DNA of 39,676 nt from Oscillospiraceae bacterium (GTDB lineage Bacteria; Bacillota; Clostridia; Oscillospirales; Acutalibacteraceae), in contig SVOI01000018.1 in assembly GCA_015066465.1 (NCBI GenBank), positions 1-39,676 of the forward strand, written 5' to 3'. The position numbers and the translations under genes are program-made. Shown piece after piece: positions 7,395 to 15,911 of this stretch; positions within the stretch are counted from its first letter, which is position 1, and every line of letters begins with the position of its first letter. The notes under the pieces were generated by a model. That model saw only the letters and a program-made list of their open reading frames with translations, was not told the origin of the DNA and searched no databases.

Positions 7395-8693
7395 ATGAAA
7401 TTATATGCTATAAGTGACGTTCATGGATGTTATGCCGAATTTAAGAAAACACTTGAAGAGTTGAATATTATTGACCAGCTAAAAAATAAAACCGCTAAGT
7501 TGATATTACTCGGCGATTACATTGATGGCGGTATAAACAGCTTTAAAACACTTGATTACATATATAACCTTCAAAATGAATTTGGTAATGAATACGTTAT
7601 CGCCCTTAAAGGTAACCACGAACAATGGTTTTTAGATTTTCTCTCTAAAGAAGAATTCGTCTGGCTTGAGGGTGATAAAGGCTTTCTCACAACCGAGTCA
7701 TTCTTAACAGAAGAACAATCGGCGGATTTAAGAAAGAAACTCGTAACTAAAGTTTTGCCGTTTGCTATGGCAGATAATTATAATGGGTATGGTGTTGTCG
7801 GTACAAATGCAGAGTTTCTTGAAAACAAAACTCTTGCACAAGGTGAAATGTTTAAAAATGATAGTACTATGCAGGCAGTTATTGGTTCAAATATTGCAAA
7901 ATATAACGAGCTTCAGGTTGGCGATGTGATTTATACAAGTCATTCTGCCAACAGTTCGGAAACTCACGCACAAGGTATTACAATCGTAGGTATTTTGAGC
8001 GAAAGTTACTCTTCTTACGACAATGTAGTTTTTACACAAATAAAAACTCTATGGGATATGCATAATCACGAAGAAGTAGACGAAGAGCATAGCAAAGAAA
8101 CTGAGGAGCATAGCGAAGAAGAGCATCATCATACACATGGTACAGTTTGTGCAGTATTGGTAAACACCAAAAATCCTGGTTTTGCAATGCAACTTGTTGA
8201 GCAATATGATGGTAAAATTGTAATTAGTGATGATGGCGATACTTTTACTTTACAGGCTATTGAGCCTATGTCGGTTGTTCGTGATATTTTAAATGATGCT
8301 GACGATACAAAATATATAGTTTTTGTACTTTGTGCAGTCATTCTTGTAATGAATATTATGGTTATTTCAATAATCACACTTCTCAATATGTATCATTCTG
8401 CAAAAGAAATTTCGTTGATGAGACTTATTGGTGTAAGTATGAAGAAAATCAATCTTCTTTATATCATTCAGAATAGTCTGATGGGAATTGGTTCTGTAGT
8501 TCTGGCATTTGTTGTGTCAAGAGTTCTTATGTTATTTATGAATGATTACGTTGAAAATATGGGCGTTGTTTTAAATATGTCAACTGTTTATCCTTTAGAA
8601 TTGGTGATTCTTCTTGGTGTATTTATAATAAGTGTTTTGCCAACAGTAATCTGGACTTTTATAATGTCACGAAAGGATAGTATTGCAGATTGA
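7395..8693 (+). CDS. In-frame fusion: truncated metallophosphoesterase + C-terminal half of a MacB/FtsX-type ABC permease
   Basis: The 432-residue frame joins two unrelated parts. Residues 1 to about 105 are the N-terminal half of a calcineurin-like phosphoesterase with SDVHG (7-11), GDYIDGG (40-46) and GNHE (73-76), but its later metal-binding histidines (the GHxH region) are absent. From about residue 112 the sequence is the periplasmic part of an ABC permease (LPFAMADNYNGYGVVGTN; ELQVGDVIY), with a His-rich metal-binding-like loop at 222-249, three transmembrane segments (about 306-333, 353-382, 401-424) and the typical KEISLMRLIGVSMKKI cytoplasmic loop. The permease lacks its N-terminal membrane helix and its ATPase partner is not adjacent, so neither half is likely to work normally. 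The join, near 7710-7750, is either a deletion or a misassembly. Confidence 0.75.
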   Translation: MKLYAISDVHGCYAEFKKTLEELNIIDQLKNKTAKLILLGDYIDGGINSFKTLDYIYNLQNEFGNEYVIALKGNHEQWFLDFLSKEEFVWLEGDKGFLTTESFLTEEQSADLRKKLVTKVLPFAMADNYNGYGVVGTNAEFLENKTLAQGEMFKNDSTMQAVIGSNIAKYNELQVGDVIYTSHSANSSETHAQGITIVGILSESYSSYDNVVFTQIKTLWDMHNHEEVDEEHSKETEEHSEEEHHHTHGTVCAVLVNTKNPGFAMQLVEQYDGKIVISDDGDTFTLQAIEPMSVVRDILNDADDTKYIVFVLCAVILVMNIMVISIITLLNMYHSAKEISLMRLIGVSMKKINLLYIIQNSLMGIGSVVLAFVVSRVLMLFMNDYVENMGVVLNMSTVYPLELVILLGVFIISVLPTVIWTFIMSRKDSIAD

Positions 8694-8694
8694 T

Positions 8695-9669
8695 ATGAAA
8701 AAGTATAATAAAATTTTAAAAATTACTTCGTTGTTAATGATAACTTCAATTCTTATGCTCTGTTTTGCCGGGTGTAAGGGTGGCGAAAATAAAGCTAATG
8801 ATGGAAACATCACTAAATTAAGCTTTAAAGAAGCATCAGGCTATGACTACCTTAAAACGCTTGATGGTGAGCAGGTAACAATAAGTGGTTATATGGCGAC
8901 AAGCTCACCGGTAGATGGTTCTTTTATGTTTTTAATGAACTTGCCTTATCAGAGTTGTCCGTTCTGTGTTCCAAATACATCTGAACTTTCTAATACAATG
9001 GAGGTTTATCCAAAAGCTAATGAAACGTTTTCATATACTTCTCAGGCAATTAAAGTTGTTGGAACACTTCAGGTTGCCGAAAATGAAGATGAGCCGTTTA
9101 CTGACGAATATGGTTATGAGTTTAATTATAAAATAGTTGATGCAACTTACACAATCATTAAGGCAGAAGAATTATCAAATGATATGGCGTTATGGCAAAA
9201 AATTGCTGAAAGTGATGTTATAAATGATATTTATGCTATGTATGATTATGTGAACTTCCTTTGCTATTGGAATACATATTTCGTTGAAGCTCATACAACC
9301 GAAGATGGTCAACAGGTACCTGGTTATTACTTGTACCCAGCTGATGCCGAAAACTTTATTTATAAAGATGGTGCACAATATAACTACGGCTATAAAGATG
9401 GTTATTTTGATGGTATTGTAGCTAAAATTGAAGCAGTTGATAAAGATGCGTTTTCTGACCTTGTAGAAAACGTAAGAAAAGCAGAAAAACTTGCCAATAA
9501 AGCGTTAAAAGAACTTGAAGGTAAAAACTACACCAACGAATATAAATATATCGAAAAATTTGACACAGAAGATTACGTTTATACCTTGAATAATGAAGCA
9601 GAACTAACTAAAGAAATGGAAACTCTCTACACCGAATTTGCAAATTGGTTAGGCAGTTGGGAGATGTAG
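8695..9669 (+). CDS. Secreted lipoprotein, possibly metal-linked
   Basis: A 324-residue lipoprotein. The signal peptide MKKYNKILKITSLLMITSIL ends in a lipobox LCFAGC with the lipidated C27. After this comes a beta-rich domain (about 40-155) holding SCPFC (C88-P-F-C91), which could bind metal or be redox-active, and then a helical C-terminal half. I do not recognise the family. It starts one base after the fusion gene stops, so it probably belonged to the operon of the permease with the His-rich loop; metal handling is inferred from that. A TTG at 8683, closer to the AAAGGAT site, could add four residues. A strong terminator follows. Confidence 0.65.
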   Translation: MKKYNKILKITSLLMITSILMLCFAGCKGGENKANDGNITKLSFKEASGYDYLKTLDGEQVTISGYMATSSPVDGSFMFLMNLPYQSCPFCVPNTSELSNTMEVYPKANETFSYTSQAIKVVGTLQVAENEDEPFTDEYGYEFNYKIVDATYTIIKAEELSNDMALWQKIAESDVINDIYAMYDYVNFLCYWNTYFVEAHTTEDGQQVPGYYLYPADAENFIYKDGAQYNYGYKDGYFDGIVAKIEAVDKDAFSDLVENVRKAEKLANKALKELEGKNYTNEYKYIEKFDTEDYVYTLNNEAELTKEMETLYTEFANWLGSWEM

Positions 9670-9673
9670 TTAG

Positions 9674-9812
9674 TTCAGTGGTCAGTAAGTCAGTGGTCAG
9701 TTGATAGTTAAAATTTAAAACTACATTCTCTCATTTAATTGTAAATCTAAGAATGAGAGAATGTAGTTGTTTTTATAATACTGACCACTAACCACTGAAT
9801 TACTGACCACTA
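9674..9812. repeat. Inverted TGACCACT-type repeats around a terminator
   Basis: AGTGGTCAGT motifs at about 9676-9700 face ACTGACCACT motifs at 9780-9812, and a long hairpin lies between (CTACATTCTCTCATT 9721-9735 / AATGAGAGAATGTAG 9752-9766, followed by GTTTTT). The same short words occur at 23250-23457. The central hairpin probably terminates the lipoprotein transcript. Confidence 0.65.
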
Positions 9813-9907
9813 TTTTTCTTAATATTCTAATTCGGAATAATATATATAGAAATATATGGTAAAATATATGAAATATATTATGCCTTACGGTGTGAAAGGG
9901 TGTTATT

Positions 9908-11749
9908 ATGAAAACTACGCTTAAAAAAAGAATGCTACGACTTTCTTGTATCAGCGTTGTTGTTGCTTCTTTAATTGTAACAATCGCAGCCGAAATCGGA
10001 GTGTTTTCACTTTCAAGTGCAAATACTGAGCAGAATGGCAAAACAGTTACTTCTATTGCAGAAAAAACATTTGATGAAGAAATTATTTATCTTTCAGAGT
10101 GCCTTTTAGAAGCAGAAGAAAATCTTGAAGGCGATGCAACCTTCGAAAAAGTTTTCTTCCATGGTTCATTTGATGGTTACGATTATACTGCTGTTAAAGA
10201 TATAGTTGAATCAGCGAATACAGAGTTTATGGTAGTAACGCCTTACGTCACAAATGAAGCTGGTGACTACGTTACACTTGTTGCTTTGAAACGTGACGAC
10301 GGAATAATCATCGGTGAATTGGCAGAGGATTATTTTAGTGCTATTTTAGGAGCATTGAAATTAGGCGAAACAGATATAGGTTTTGTTGTAGATGCAACAG
10401 GGAGAATAATTCTTTCAGCAGATTATGATGTTGATACAACCAATAATAATTTAGTAGAGAATTTTGGTTTGGCAACTGTAGTTGATAATTTGTTGAATAC
10501 AGATGCAAGTGTTTCTACAACAAAAATTAATGGCGAAAAAATGACAGTTGCTCAAACTGCACTCTCAGAATATGGTTATGCAATGGTTTATGGAACAAGT
10601 GAAAATGCTACATATAGTCAGGCTGTGTCAATAGGTATTGCCTTGGTTGTTATTGTTATTGTTCTTTTCTTCCTTGCTTACTGGGTTGGTCAGTTAATTG
10701 CAAAACAAATTGCGGCTCCGATTGTTGCTACAACAAACAGACTTGTTAAAGTTGTTGAAGGTGATTTACACGGCGAAACACCAGTTACACATCGTGGTGA
10801 CGAAACCCAGGTTCTTAACGATGCGATGGTTAATACTATTAAAGATTTTTCTGCATATATTAAAGATATTGAGCGTTTCTTATCTGAACTTAGTGATGGC
10901 AACTTGAACGTTACAAGTGATTTGGAATATAATGGTGACTACAGAAAAATCAGAGAAGCTCTCACCAAAATACGTGATAATTTAAAAACAACAATTTCTG
11001 GTATTAAAGAAGTTAGTGAACAGGTTGCTTCTGGTTCAGATGCTCTTTCTACATCTGCTCAGCTTTTAGCTCATAATACATCACAAGAGGCTTCTACTCT
11101 TGAAGAAATCAGCTCAATGACAAACGATATTCAGACAAATGTTGGTAAGAATGCAAGTGCTACTATTGAAGCTTCTGAGGTTCTTAAAAACATTGTTGCT
11201 ACTGTTGAAACTGGTAGCGCTAAAATGACAGAAATGAAAGAGTCTATGGATGAAATTCAGCGTTCATCAGATGAAATTGAAAAAATCGTTAAGATGATTG
11301 ATGATATTGCGTTCCAGACAAATATTCTTTCACTCAACGCTGCAGTTGAGGCTGCTCGTGCGGGTGCAGCAGGTAAGGGCTTTGCAGTTGTTGCTGATGA
11401 AGTAAGAAACCTTGCAGCAAAATCTGCAGAAGCGGCAAAAAATACAATGCAACTTGTTGAAATGAGCTCTCGCTCTGTTAAAGTTGGTGGCGAGTTAACT
11501 AACGAAACAGATGAATCTCTCAAAGCAATTCACTCTTCAATTGGTCAGTTTGCTGACCTTATGGATGGCATTACTGAGGCTTCTAAAGAGCAGGAGGGTG
11601 CAATTAAGCAGATTACTTTAGGCATCGAACAGCTTGCAAATGCAGTTCAGTCTAACTCTGCAACTGCAGAACAAAGTGCATCTTCTACAAATGAACTTAA
11701 CAGACTTGCTGGAACACTTAAAGACGAAGTAGAACACTTCAACGTGTAA
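9908..11749 (+). CDS. Methyl-accepting chemotaxis protein
   Basis: A 613-residue chemoreceptor. TM1 is at about 12-35, an extracellular sensor of about 200 residues follows (36-236, Cache-like by size and position), TM2 is at about 240-262 (VSIGIALVVIVIVLFFLAYW), and a HAMP domain lies at about 262-315. The cytoplasmic signalling rod has a typical tip: FQTNILSLNAAVEAARAGAA then GKGFAVVADEVRNLA (about 468-503), which contacts CheA and CheW. The ligand is unknown. The cell must therefore have a chemotaxis pathway, though no other chemotaxis gene is near. The start is behind GAAAGGGTG. The gene is a single unit, closed by the terminator at 11782. Confidence 0.92.
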   Translation: MKTTLKKRMLRLSCISVVVASLIVTIAAEIGVFSLSSANTEQNGKTVTSIAEKTFDEEIIYLSECLLEAEENLEGDATFEKVFFHGSFDGYDYTAVKDIVESANTEFMVVTPYVTNEAGDYVTLVALKRDDGIIIGELAEDYFSAILGALKLGETDIGFVVDATGRIILSADYDVDTTNNNLVENFGLATVVDNLLNTDASVSTTKINGEKMTVAQTALSEYGYAMVYGTSENATYSQAVSIGIALVVIVIVLFFLAYWVGQLIAKQIAAPIVATTNRLVKVVEGDLHGETPVTHRGDETQVLNDAMVNTIKDFSAYIKDIERFLSELSDGNLNVTSDLEYNGDYRKIREALTKIRDNLKTTISGIKEVSEQVASGSDALSTSAQLLAHNTSQEASTLEEISSMTNDIQTNVGKNASATIEASEVLKNIVATVETGSAKMTEMKESMDEIQRSSDEIEKIVKMIDDIAFQTNILSLNAAVEAARAGAAGKGFAVVADEVRNLAAKSAEAAKNTMQLVEMSSRSVKVGGELTNETDESLKAIHSSIGQFADLMDGITEASKEQEGAIKQITLGIEQLANAVQSNSATAEQSASSTNELNRLAGTLKDEVEHFNV

Positions 11750-11781
11750 AAACTGTTCTTTTTGCGCATAAGTCATAAAAC

Positions 11782-11809
11782 AACCCCTGATGTCAATGCA
11801 TCAGGGGTT
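11782..11809. terminator. Bidirectional intrinsic terminator
   Basis: AACCCCTGATG / CATCAGGGGTT, 11-bp stem, between the convergent chemoreceptor and glycosidase genes, followed on the plus strand by ATATTTTTTA. It should serve both. Confidence 0.85.
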
Positions 11810-11816
11810 ATATTTT

Positions 11817-13601
11817 TTATTCTATTTCAAAAATTGCAGTGTCGTATTTTTTCATATTTAATTTTATTACATCTGTTTTACAATCTAATAAATCAGTACC
11901 AAAAAGCGATTTGATTTTATATTTTTGAGGTAAGGTGATTTTCACTTCACCATCATTTATAGTGTGTATACCTAAAAAGCCATTACCACAATAAATTACG
12001 TTATCATCTTCATTGTAACAGTGAACACCATTAGAAATTAAAATTTCGCGAAGCTCATTCTTTTTATAAAAATGTTTTTCTGTAGTTGTTTCCAAATATG
12101 GTATATTAAGCTTTTTACATAACTCAACTGCATTTTTGCCACTTTCAGATGGAAGAGGTGCGGTGAAAATTGCGAATTTATACTTTGATAGAATTTTCTC
12201 TGCATCTTCTACCATACATTGCTTAAAAGGAATACCGCTGTTACCCATTTCAGTTCTTGTTATGTTTACAGAGTGACAAAATTCACTTTGTCTTGGGTTA
12301 TTTAAGTAGGCTTTTTCATCTATGAACATAATAACTTCTGCATTGGGGGAATTGTTGCTGTTTTTATTTTTGGAAGACTCGGCAATTTCTTTCATTTTCT
12401 TTAAATCTTCCATAATCTCTTTATCTTCGTACCAGCCACCCCACATATCAAACCACCATACACCAGAGCCTTTTGCTAACTGGTGAATATATGCTTTACG
12501 AATTGCAGAAAGTGAAAGCTCTTTTGTAGGAGGTCCACTCCATACGGTTTTATTACCATTATTATCTGTAAGTAAAAGAATATCATCAGGGTATTTTCCT
12601 GGTCTTGAGTCTTGCATTCTTTTGGTGAGGTGCGTTCTTATATCACATTCAACAAAATAAAGTTTATTATGAATTTTTAAAGACTCATTTGCAATCATAT
12701 CGCCCCAGTCAATGCCTAAAGCTCTGTTGTAATCATAAGCACAAGGTGAAGAAAAGAAATCTATAAAAGGTGAGTCTATTATAAATCTTAAGCCGTGCAA
12801 TCCGAGAAGTATATCGTTAACAAAAGCGTTGTAACCATAAAATGTGCCGACTATCTGCTCGTTATTTACACATTCTTTTAAAACCTTTGCAAAATGCTCA
12901 ATTGTTTTTGCAGTCATTTCAGAATAAAATTCACCGTAATAACTTACAGTTTCATTGAAATCAGGGCAATTCAAATCATTTTTTGTTAATAAGGTTGTAT
13001 TTGTTTTACCATATTTTTCTTTTAGCCATTTATTGAATTTTTTAAGTCCCATTTCTGAAAAAGAACCAGTGTAATCAAAAGGCATCCATTCTTGTGTTAG
13101 ACCACCGCAGAATTGATAGCCGGCGATATTATCAGCGTAAAAAGATGAACGTATATGAGAAACAAGCTTTTTTAAAAGTAAGGCACCATCGTTTAAGAAT
13201 TTATCTGAAATCAAGGACTCTCTGTTACCGTTTGGTGTCTCAACAGTTTCATAAATGTTTTCGTTAATCCACCTTTTAGGCATAGCAATATTTATTCTCG
13301 GAAAAATCAAAGCATCTGGACACTCTTTTAATATCTTTCTGATAATACCCTCAAATTCACTGTAATCGGGTTCATCATTTTCAAAAACACCTGTATAAAA
13401 GGGTGAAAAATTTGAGGTGGTGTTTATTGCTAAATCTGTAAAAGAGATATTTATAAAAAACATTTTGTAGTCGTGTTTTATGAAATCCGAAAATCTGCCA
13501 CATTCCTCAAAATATGTAGTGTAAGCAAGAGGGTAATGAAGCTTACCGTTTACAGATATAAATGGTTTTCCGTTTTTGTATTCAATATGAGTTTTCAGCA
13601 T
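11817..13601 (-). CDS. GH42-like glycoside hydrolase (putative beta-galactosidase-type)
   Basis: A 594-residue cytoplasmic protein with the layout of a GH42-like (clan A) TIM-barrel glycosidase. The likely acid/base is E171 in GYQFCGGLTQEWM and the likely nucleophile E318 in YFVECDIRTH. The barrel is followed by a flavodoxin-like domain (about 375-500, VIMFIDEKAYLNN...KFAIFTAPLP) and a beta-sandwich end (545-594), as in GH42 enzymes. The substrate is probably a galactoside or another small glycan, by family only. There is no signal peptide and no sugar transporter beside it. The start follows GAGGTGATT. It has its own promoter, divergent from rubrerythrin. Confidence 0.65.
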   Translation of the reverse strand: MLKTHIEYKNGKPFISVNGKLHYPLAYTTYFEECGRFSDFIKHDYKMFFINISFTDLAINTTSNFSPFYTGVFENDEPDYSEFEGIIRKILKECPDALIFPRINIAMPKRWINENIYETVETPNGNRESLISDKFLNDGALLLKKLVSHIRSSFYADNIAGYQFCGGLTQEWMPFDYTGSFSEMGLKKFNKWLKEKYGKTNTTLLTKNDLNCPDFNETVSYYGEFYSEMTAKTIEHFAKVLKECVNNEQIVGTFYGYNAFVNDILLGLHGLRFIIDSPFIDFFSSPCAYDYNRALGIDWGDMIANESLKIHNKLYFVECDIRTHLTKRMQDSRPGKYPDDILLLTDNNGNKTVWSGPPTKELSLSAIRKAYIHQLAKGSGVWWFDMWGGWYEDKEIMEDLKKMKEIAESSKNKNSNNSPNAEVIMFIDEKAYLNNPRQSEFCHSVNITRTEMGNSGIPFKQCMVEDAEKILSKYKFAIFTAPLPSESGKNAVELCKKLNIPYLETTTEKHFYKKNELREILISNGVHCYNEDDNVIYCGNGFLGIHTINDGEVKITLPQKYKIKSLFGTDLLDCKTDVIKLNMKKYDTAIFEIE

Positions 13602-13618
13602 ATAATCACCTCAATTTA

Positions 13619-13646
13619 ATTATGCACATTGATTTTTTAGTGTCAA
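13619..13646 (-). promoter_or_regulatory. Promoter of the GH42-like gene
   Basis: On the minus strand, TTGACA (13646-13641), 16 bp, CATAAT (13624-13619). The -35 is only 8 bp from the -35 of the divergent rubrerythrin promoter, which together make a TGTCAA-N8-TTGACA palindrome. Confidence 0.7.
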
Positions 13647-13654
13647 TAAAAAGT

Positions 13655-13682
13655 TTGACATTTTCAAAATTTTGGTTAAAAT
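13655..13682 (+). promoter_or_regulatory. Promoter of rubrerythrin
   Basis: TTGACA (13655-13660), 16 bp, TAAAAT (13677-13682). I see no clear PerR box (TTATAATnATTATAA), although rubrerythrins are often under PerR. Confidence 0.7.
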
Positions 13683-13716
13683 AAAAGTATAAGTTATTAT
13701 TAAAGGAGTGTTTACT

Positions 13717-14250
13717 ATGGAACTTAAAGGTTCAAAAACAGAAAAGAATTTAATGGAAGCATTTGCAGGTGAAAGCCAGGCAAGAAATAAGTATACTTAT
13801 TTTGCTTCTGTTGCTAAAAAAGAGGGCTACCAACAGATTTCTGCTATTTTTGAAGAAACTGCAAATAACGAAAAAGAACACGCTAAAATGTGGTTTAAAG
13901 CTTTAGGTGAATTAAGCGACACTGCTAAAAACCTTGCAAAAGCAGCAGAGGGCGAAAATTACGAGTGGACTGATATGTATGACCGTTTCGCTAAAGAAGC
14001 TGAAGAAGAAGGCTTTTTTGATTTAGCCGAAAAATTCAGAAAAGTTGGCGAAATTGAAAAGGCTCACGAAGAGCGTTACAGAGCTTTACTCAAAAATATC
14101 GAAATGCAACAAGTTTTTGAAAAAGCAGAAGAAACAATGTGGGAATGCAGAAATTGCGGACATCTTGTAATGGGTAAAAAAGCACCAGAAATCTGCCCTG
14201 TATGCGCTCATCCACAAAGCTACTTTGAGGTTAGAAAAGAAAATTATTAA
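13717..14250 (+). CDS. rbr: Rubrerythrin
   Basis: A 177-residue non-haem iron protein that reduces hydrogen peroxide to water in anaerobes, with electrons from rubredoxin or a reductase. The N-terminal four-helix di-iron domain has E19 in [11 protein letters not shown], the ExxH pair E52/H55 in NEKEHAKMW, Glu residues around 94-98, and E115-xx-H117 in [11 protein letters not shown]. The C-terminal rubredoxin-like iron site is C144, C147, C160 and C163 (WECRNCGH...ICPVCAHP). Length is normal. The start at 13717 follows AAAGGAG; an in-frame ATG at 13708 is too close to that site. It is monocistronic. Its presence fits a strict anaerobe. Confidence 0.95.
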   Translation: MELKGSKTEKNLMEAFAGESQARNKYTYFASVAKKEGYQQISAIFEETANNEKEHAKMWFKALGELSDTAKNLAKAAEGENYEWTDMYDRFAKEAEEEGFFDLAEKFRKVGEIEKAHEERYRALLKNIEMQQVFEKAEETMWECRNCGHLVMGKKAPEICPVCAHPQSYFEVRKENY

Positions 14251-14277
14251 TTTACTTGTAACTAAATAAAAAAATAA

Positions 14278-14297
14278 AGCCACTCAAAAGAGTGGCT
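14278..14297. terminator. Bidirectional intrinsic terminator
   Basis: AGCCACTC-AAAA-GAGTGGCT followed by GTTTTTTATT, between the convergent rubrerythrin and DUF4234-like genes. Confidence 0.9.
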
Positions 14298-14305
14298 GTT
14301 TTTTA

Positions 14306-14785
14306 TTATTCAACTTCTTCAGATCCGTCTAAATCTAAAACTTCGTTTTCTGCGAAAATATCAATGTATTCATCTTCTGGTTCAGGGAGCTCATTATAAG
14401 CGTTATAAGCTTCTGCAATCATATTGTAGTTTTTAATAATTATGAAGCTTGAAATCGGAATACCAGCACCAAGAGCAATAATACCTAACGTGCTGAAAAG
14501 AGCAACTTCAGTTCCGCCTTCTGGAATCATAAGCTCATAACGTTCAGCATTAACCTTAAGTCTTTCTGCAAGCTTTACTTTCCATATAATACCATAAATG
14601 CCAACAGTAATAACACTAAGGAAGAAAGCAAAACCATATTTCATAGTTCTCTTGCCATCGCCTTCACAAAGAGCGTTAACGTTTTTACCTAACTTATGCC
14701 AGAAAACAATAGCATAAATGCCGAGAGTTATAATTGATAATAAAAAGAACTTAAATACACTTTTCTTAGGAATTCTTGCGTCCAT
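14306..14785 (-). CDS. DUF4234-like integral membrane protein
   Basis: A 159-residue membrane protein with four predicted transmembrane segments. Paired SIITLGIYAIVFWHKLG and SVITVGIYGIIWKVKLAERL repeats are the mark of the DUF4234 family, whose function is unknown. A third hydrophobic stretch (LFSTLGIIALGAGIPISSFI) follows, then a very acidic cytoplasmic tail (PEPEDEYIDIFAENEVLDLDGSEEVE). The start follows AAAGGGG. The gene has its own promoter (14826-14854) and shares a terminator with rubrerythrin. No functional partner is evident nearby. Confidence 0.75.
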   Translation of the reverse strand: MDARIPKKSVFKFFLLSIITLGIYAIVFWHKLGKNVNALCEGDGKRTMKYGFAFFLSVITVGIYGIIWKVKLAERLKVNAERYELMIPEGGTEVALFSTLGIIALGAGIPISSFIIIKNYNMIAEAYNAYNELPEPEDEYIDIFAENEVLDLDGSEEVE

Positions 14786-14825
14786 AATAAAACCCCTTTT
14801 TTACCAGTTTTTGTAACTAAAGATT

Positions 14826-14854
14826 ATTATATATCATTGTTTCAAAAAAATCAA
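14826..14854 (-). promoter_or_regulatory. Promoter of the DUF4234-like gene
   Basis: Minus strand: TTGATT (14854-14849), 17 bp, TATAAT (14831-14826), about 40 bp before the start. Confidence 0.7.
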
Positions 14855-14914
14855 GTGTATTGAAATTATCGTTGCTTTATTTATTACAGTTTCGTAACAA
14901 ACAATAAAAATTTA

Positions 14915-14943
14915 TTGACAAACGATAAAAATTGGCGTAATAT
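14915..14943 (+). promoter_or_regulatory. Promoter of the small membrane-anchored pair
   Basis: TTGACA (14915-14920), 17 bp, TAATAT (14938-14943), 33 bp before the start codon. Confidence 0.55.
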
Positions 14944-14976
14944 GATGCTAAAATATGGTTTTGGGAGAGTAAACAA

Positions 14977-15375
14977 ATGAAAAAATTGAAAGTCGCAGTA
15001 ATTGTTGAAAGTATTGCCATTATACTTTTATTTCTGATTGTATTTATAACTAATTCAGAATTTTTAAAAAGTGATACTAAACTGATAAAATACGAAGAAG
15101 AATCACAAAATCGTATTTATAAGGCTCAGGTTATTCAGATGGGTGAGCCTGTTGGTGCTTTTAGTTCTGTACAATATAAAGTGGTTGTCTTTAAAAATGA
15201 AGATAATAGTTTTTTGTGTATAAACGAATCATTTTTTAATATAAATGATGATGGTGGTGTTGGCGATTTTGAAGCAGAAATAACAAATGATTGTTTTACA
15301 GTAACTTTTTATGGTAGTGAGCAAGAACCTTATAGCGTAATTATTCCATTTGATAGGGAGAATCTTAATGAATAA
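14977..15375 (+). CDS. Small membrane-anchored extracytoplasmic protein, unknown
   Basis: A 132-residue protein with one N-terminal transmembrane segment (about 6-27, VAVIVESIAIILLFLIVFI) and no lipobox, so it is probably anchored with the rest outside the cell. The domain is beta-rich (YKVVVFKNEDNSFLCINESFF; CFTVTFYGSEQEPYSVIIPF). I do not recognise it with confidence; DUF5412-type proteins have a similar plan. The start follows GGGAGAG. Its last codons overlap the next gene by 8 bp (ATGAATAA), so the two are translationally coupled. Confidence 0.6.
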   Translation: MKKLKVAVIVESIAIILLFLIVFITNSEFLKSDTKLIKYEEESQNRIYKAQVIQMGEPVGAFSSVQYKVVVFKNEDNSFLCINESFFNINDDGGVGDFEAEITNDCFTVTFYGSEQEPYSVIIPFDRENLNE

Positions 15376-15829
15376 AAAGCGTAAAAAAGTATTAGCTGTT
15401 TTTCTTATAATCGTTGTTTTTTTCGGGGTTTTGACTTTTATTTTCAAAGCAAAATATGAGAATATAAAAAACAGCTATGTGTCAGAAACAGGAGTTTATA
15501 CACCAGGTGGTATTCCCCAAGAATACCACATTGATTTAAGTATTGATACATTCGAGTATTGGGTTTATGAACTTAATAAATCAGAACAAAAAGAAATTGA
15601 AGAAGATTTAAAATCTGGATATTGGCTTTCTGGTGATTATAATAACATTAGAAAATTTGGTTTTGAACAAGAAACTGATGGTGTAAATGAATGTTATATC
15701 TGTTGTTACGATGTTTATAACGAATGTTTTGTAAGTGTCATAGATACCGAAAATTATCCGAGCCCATGTGTTATTTATTTTTATGATGCAGTAACACATT
15801 ATTATTACTGTATACATTGGAGTATGTGA
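15368..15829 (+). CDS. Small membrane-anchored extracytoplasmic protein, partner of the gene before
   Basis: A 153-residue protein with an N-terminal transmembrane anchor (about 8-26, VLAVFLIIVVFFGVLTFIF) and an external domain rich in Tyr and Cys (NECYICCYDVYNECF; FYDAVTHYYYCIHWSM). The family is unknown. The four cysteines may form disulfides outside the cell, or bind metal. The start at 15368 follows TAGGGAGAA and lies inside the end of the upstream gene. The operon ends at a hairpin directly after the stop. Confidence 0.55.
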   Translation: MNKKRKKVLAVFLIIVVFFGVLTFIFKAKYENIKNSYVSETGVYTPGGIPQEYHIDLSIDTFEYWVYELNKSEQKEIEEDLKSGYWLSGDYNNIRKFGFEQETDGVNECYICCYDVYNECFVSVIDTENYPSPCVIYFYDAVTHYYYCIHWSM

Positions 15830-15834
15830 AACGG

Positions 15835-15879
15835 AAAATAACTTTTTAAGGTAATTTGTTTGCTTTAAAAAGTTATTTT
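15835..15879. terminator. Intrinsic terminator
   Basis: AAAATAACTTTTTAA / TTAAAAAGTTATTTT with a 15-nt loop and a following T run, just after the small membrane-protein pair and just before the valS promoter. Confidence 0.75.
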
Positions 15880-15882
15880 TTA

Positions 15883-15911
15883 TTGACAATTTTTGTCTTA
15901 TGTGGGATAAT
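15883..15911 (+). promoter_or_regulatory. valS promoter
   Basis: TTGACA (15883-15888), 17 bp, GATAAT (15906-15911). The inverted-repeat element begins at the very next base, so transcription should start within or beside its left arm and give a leader of about 310 nt. Confidence 0.65.

Noticed and set aside
13641-13660. A PerR operator before rubrerythrin
   Set aside because: The palindrome is TGTCAA-N8-TTGACA, made of two -35 boxes, and does not match TTATAATnATTATAA.
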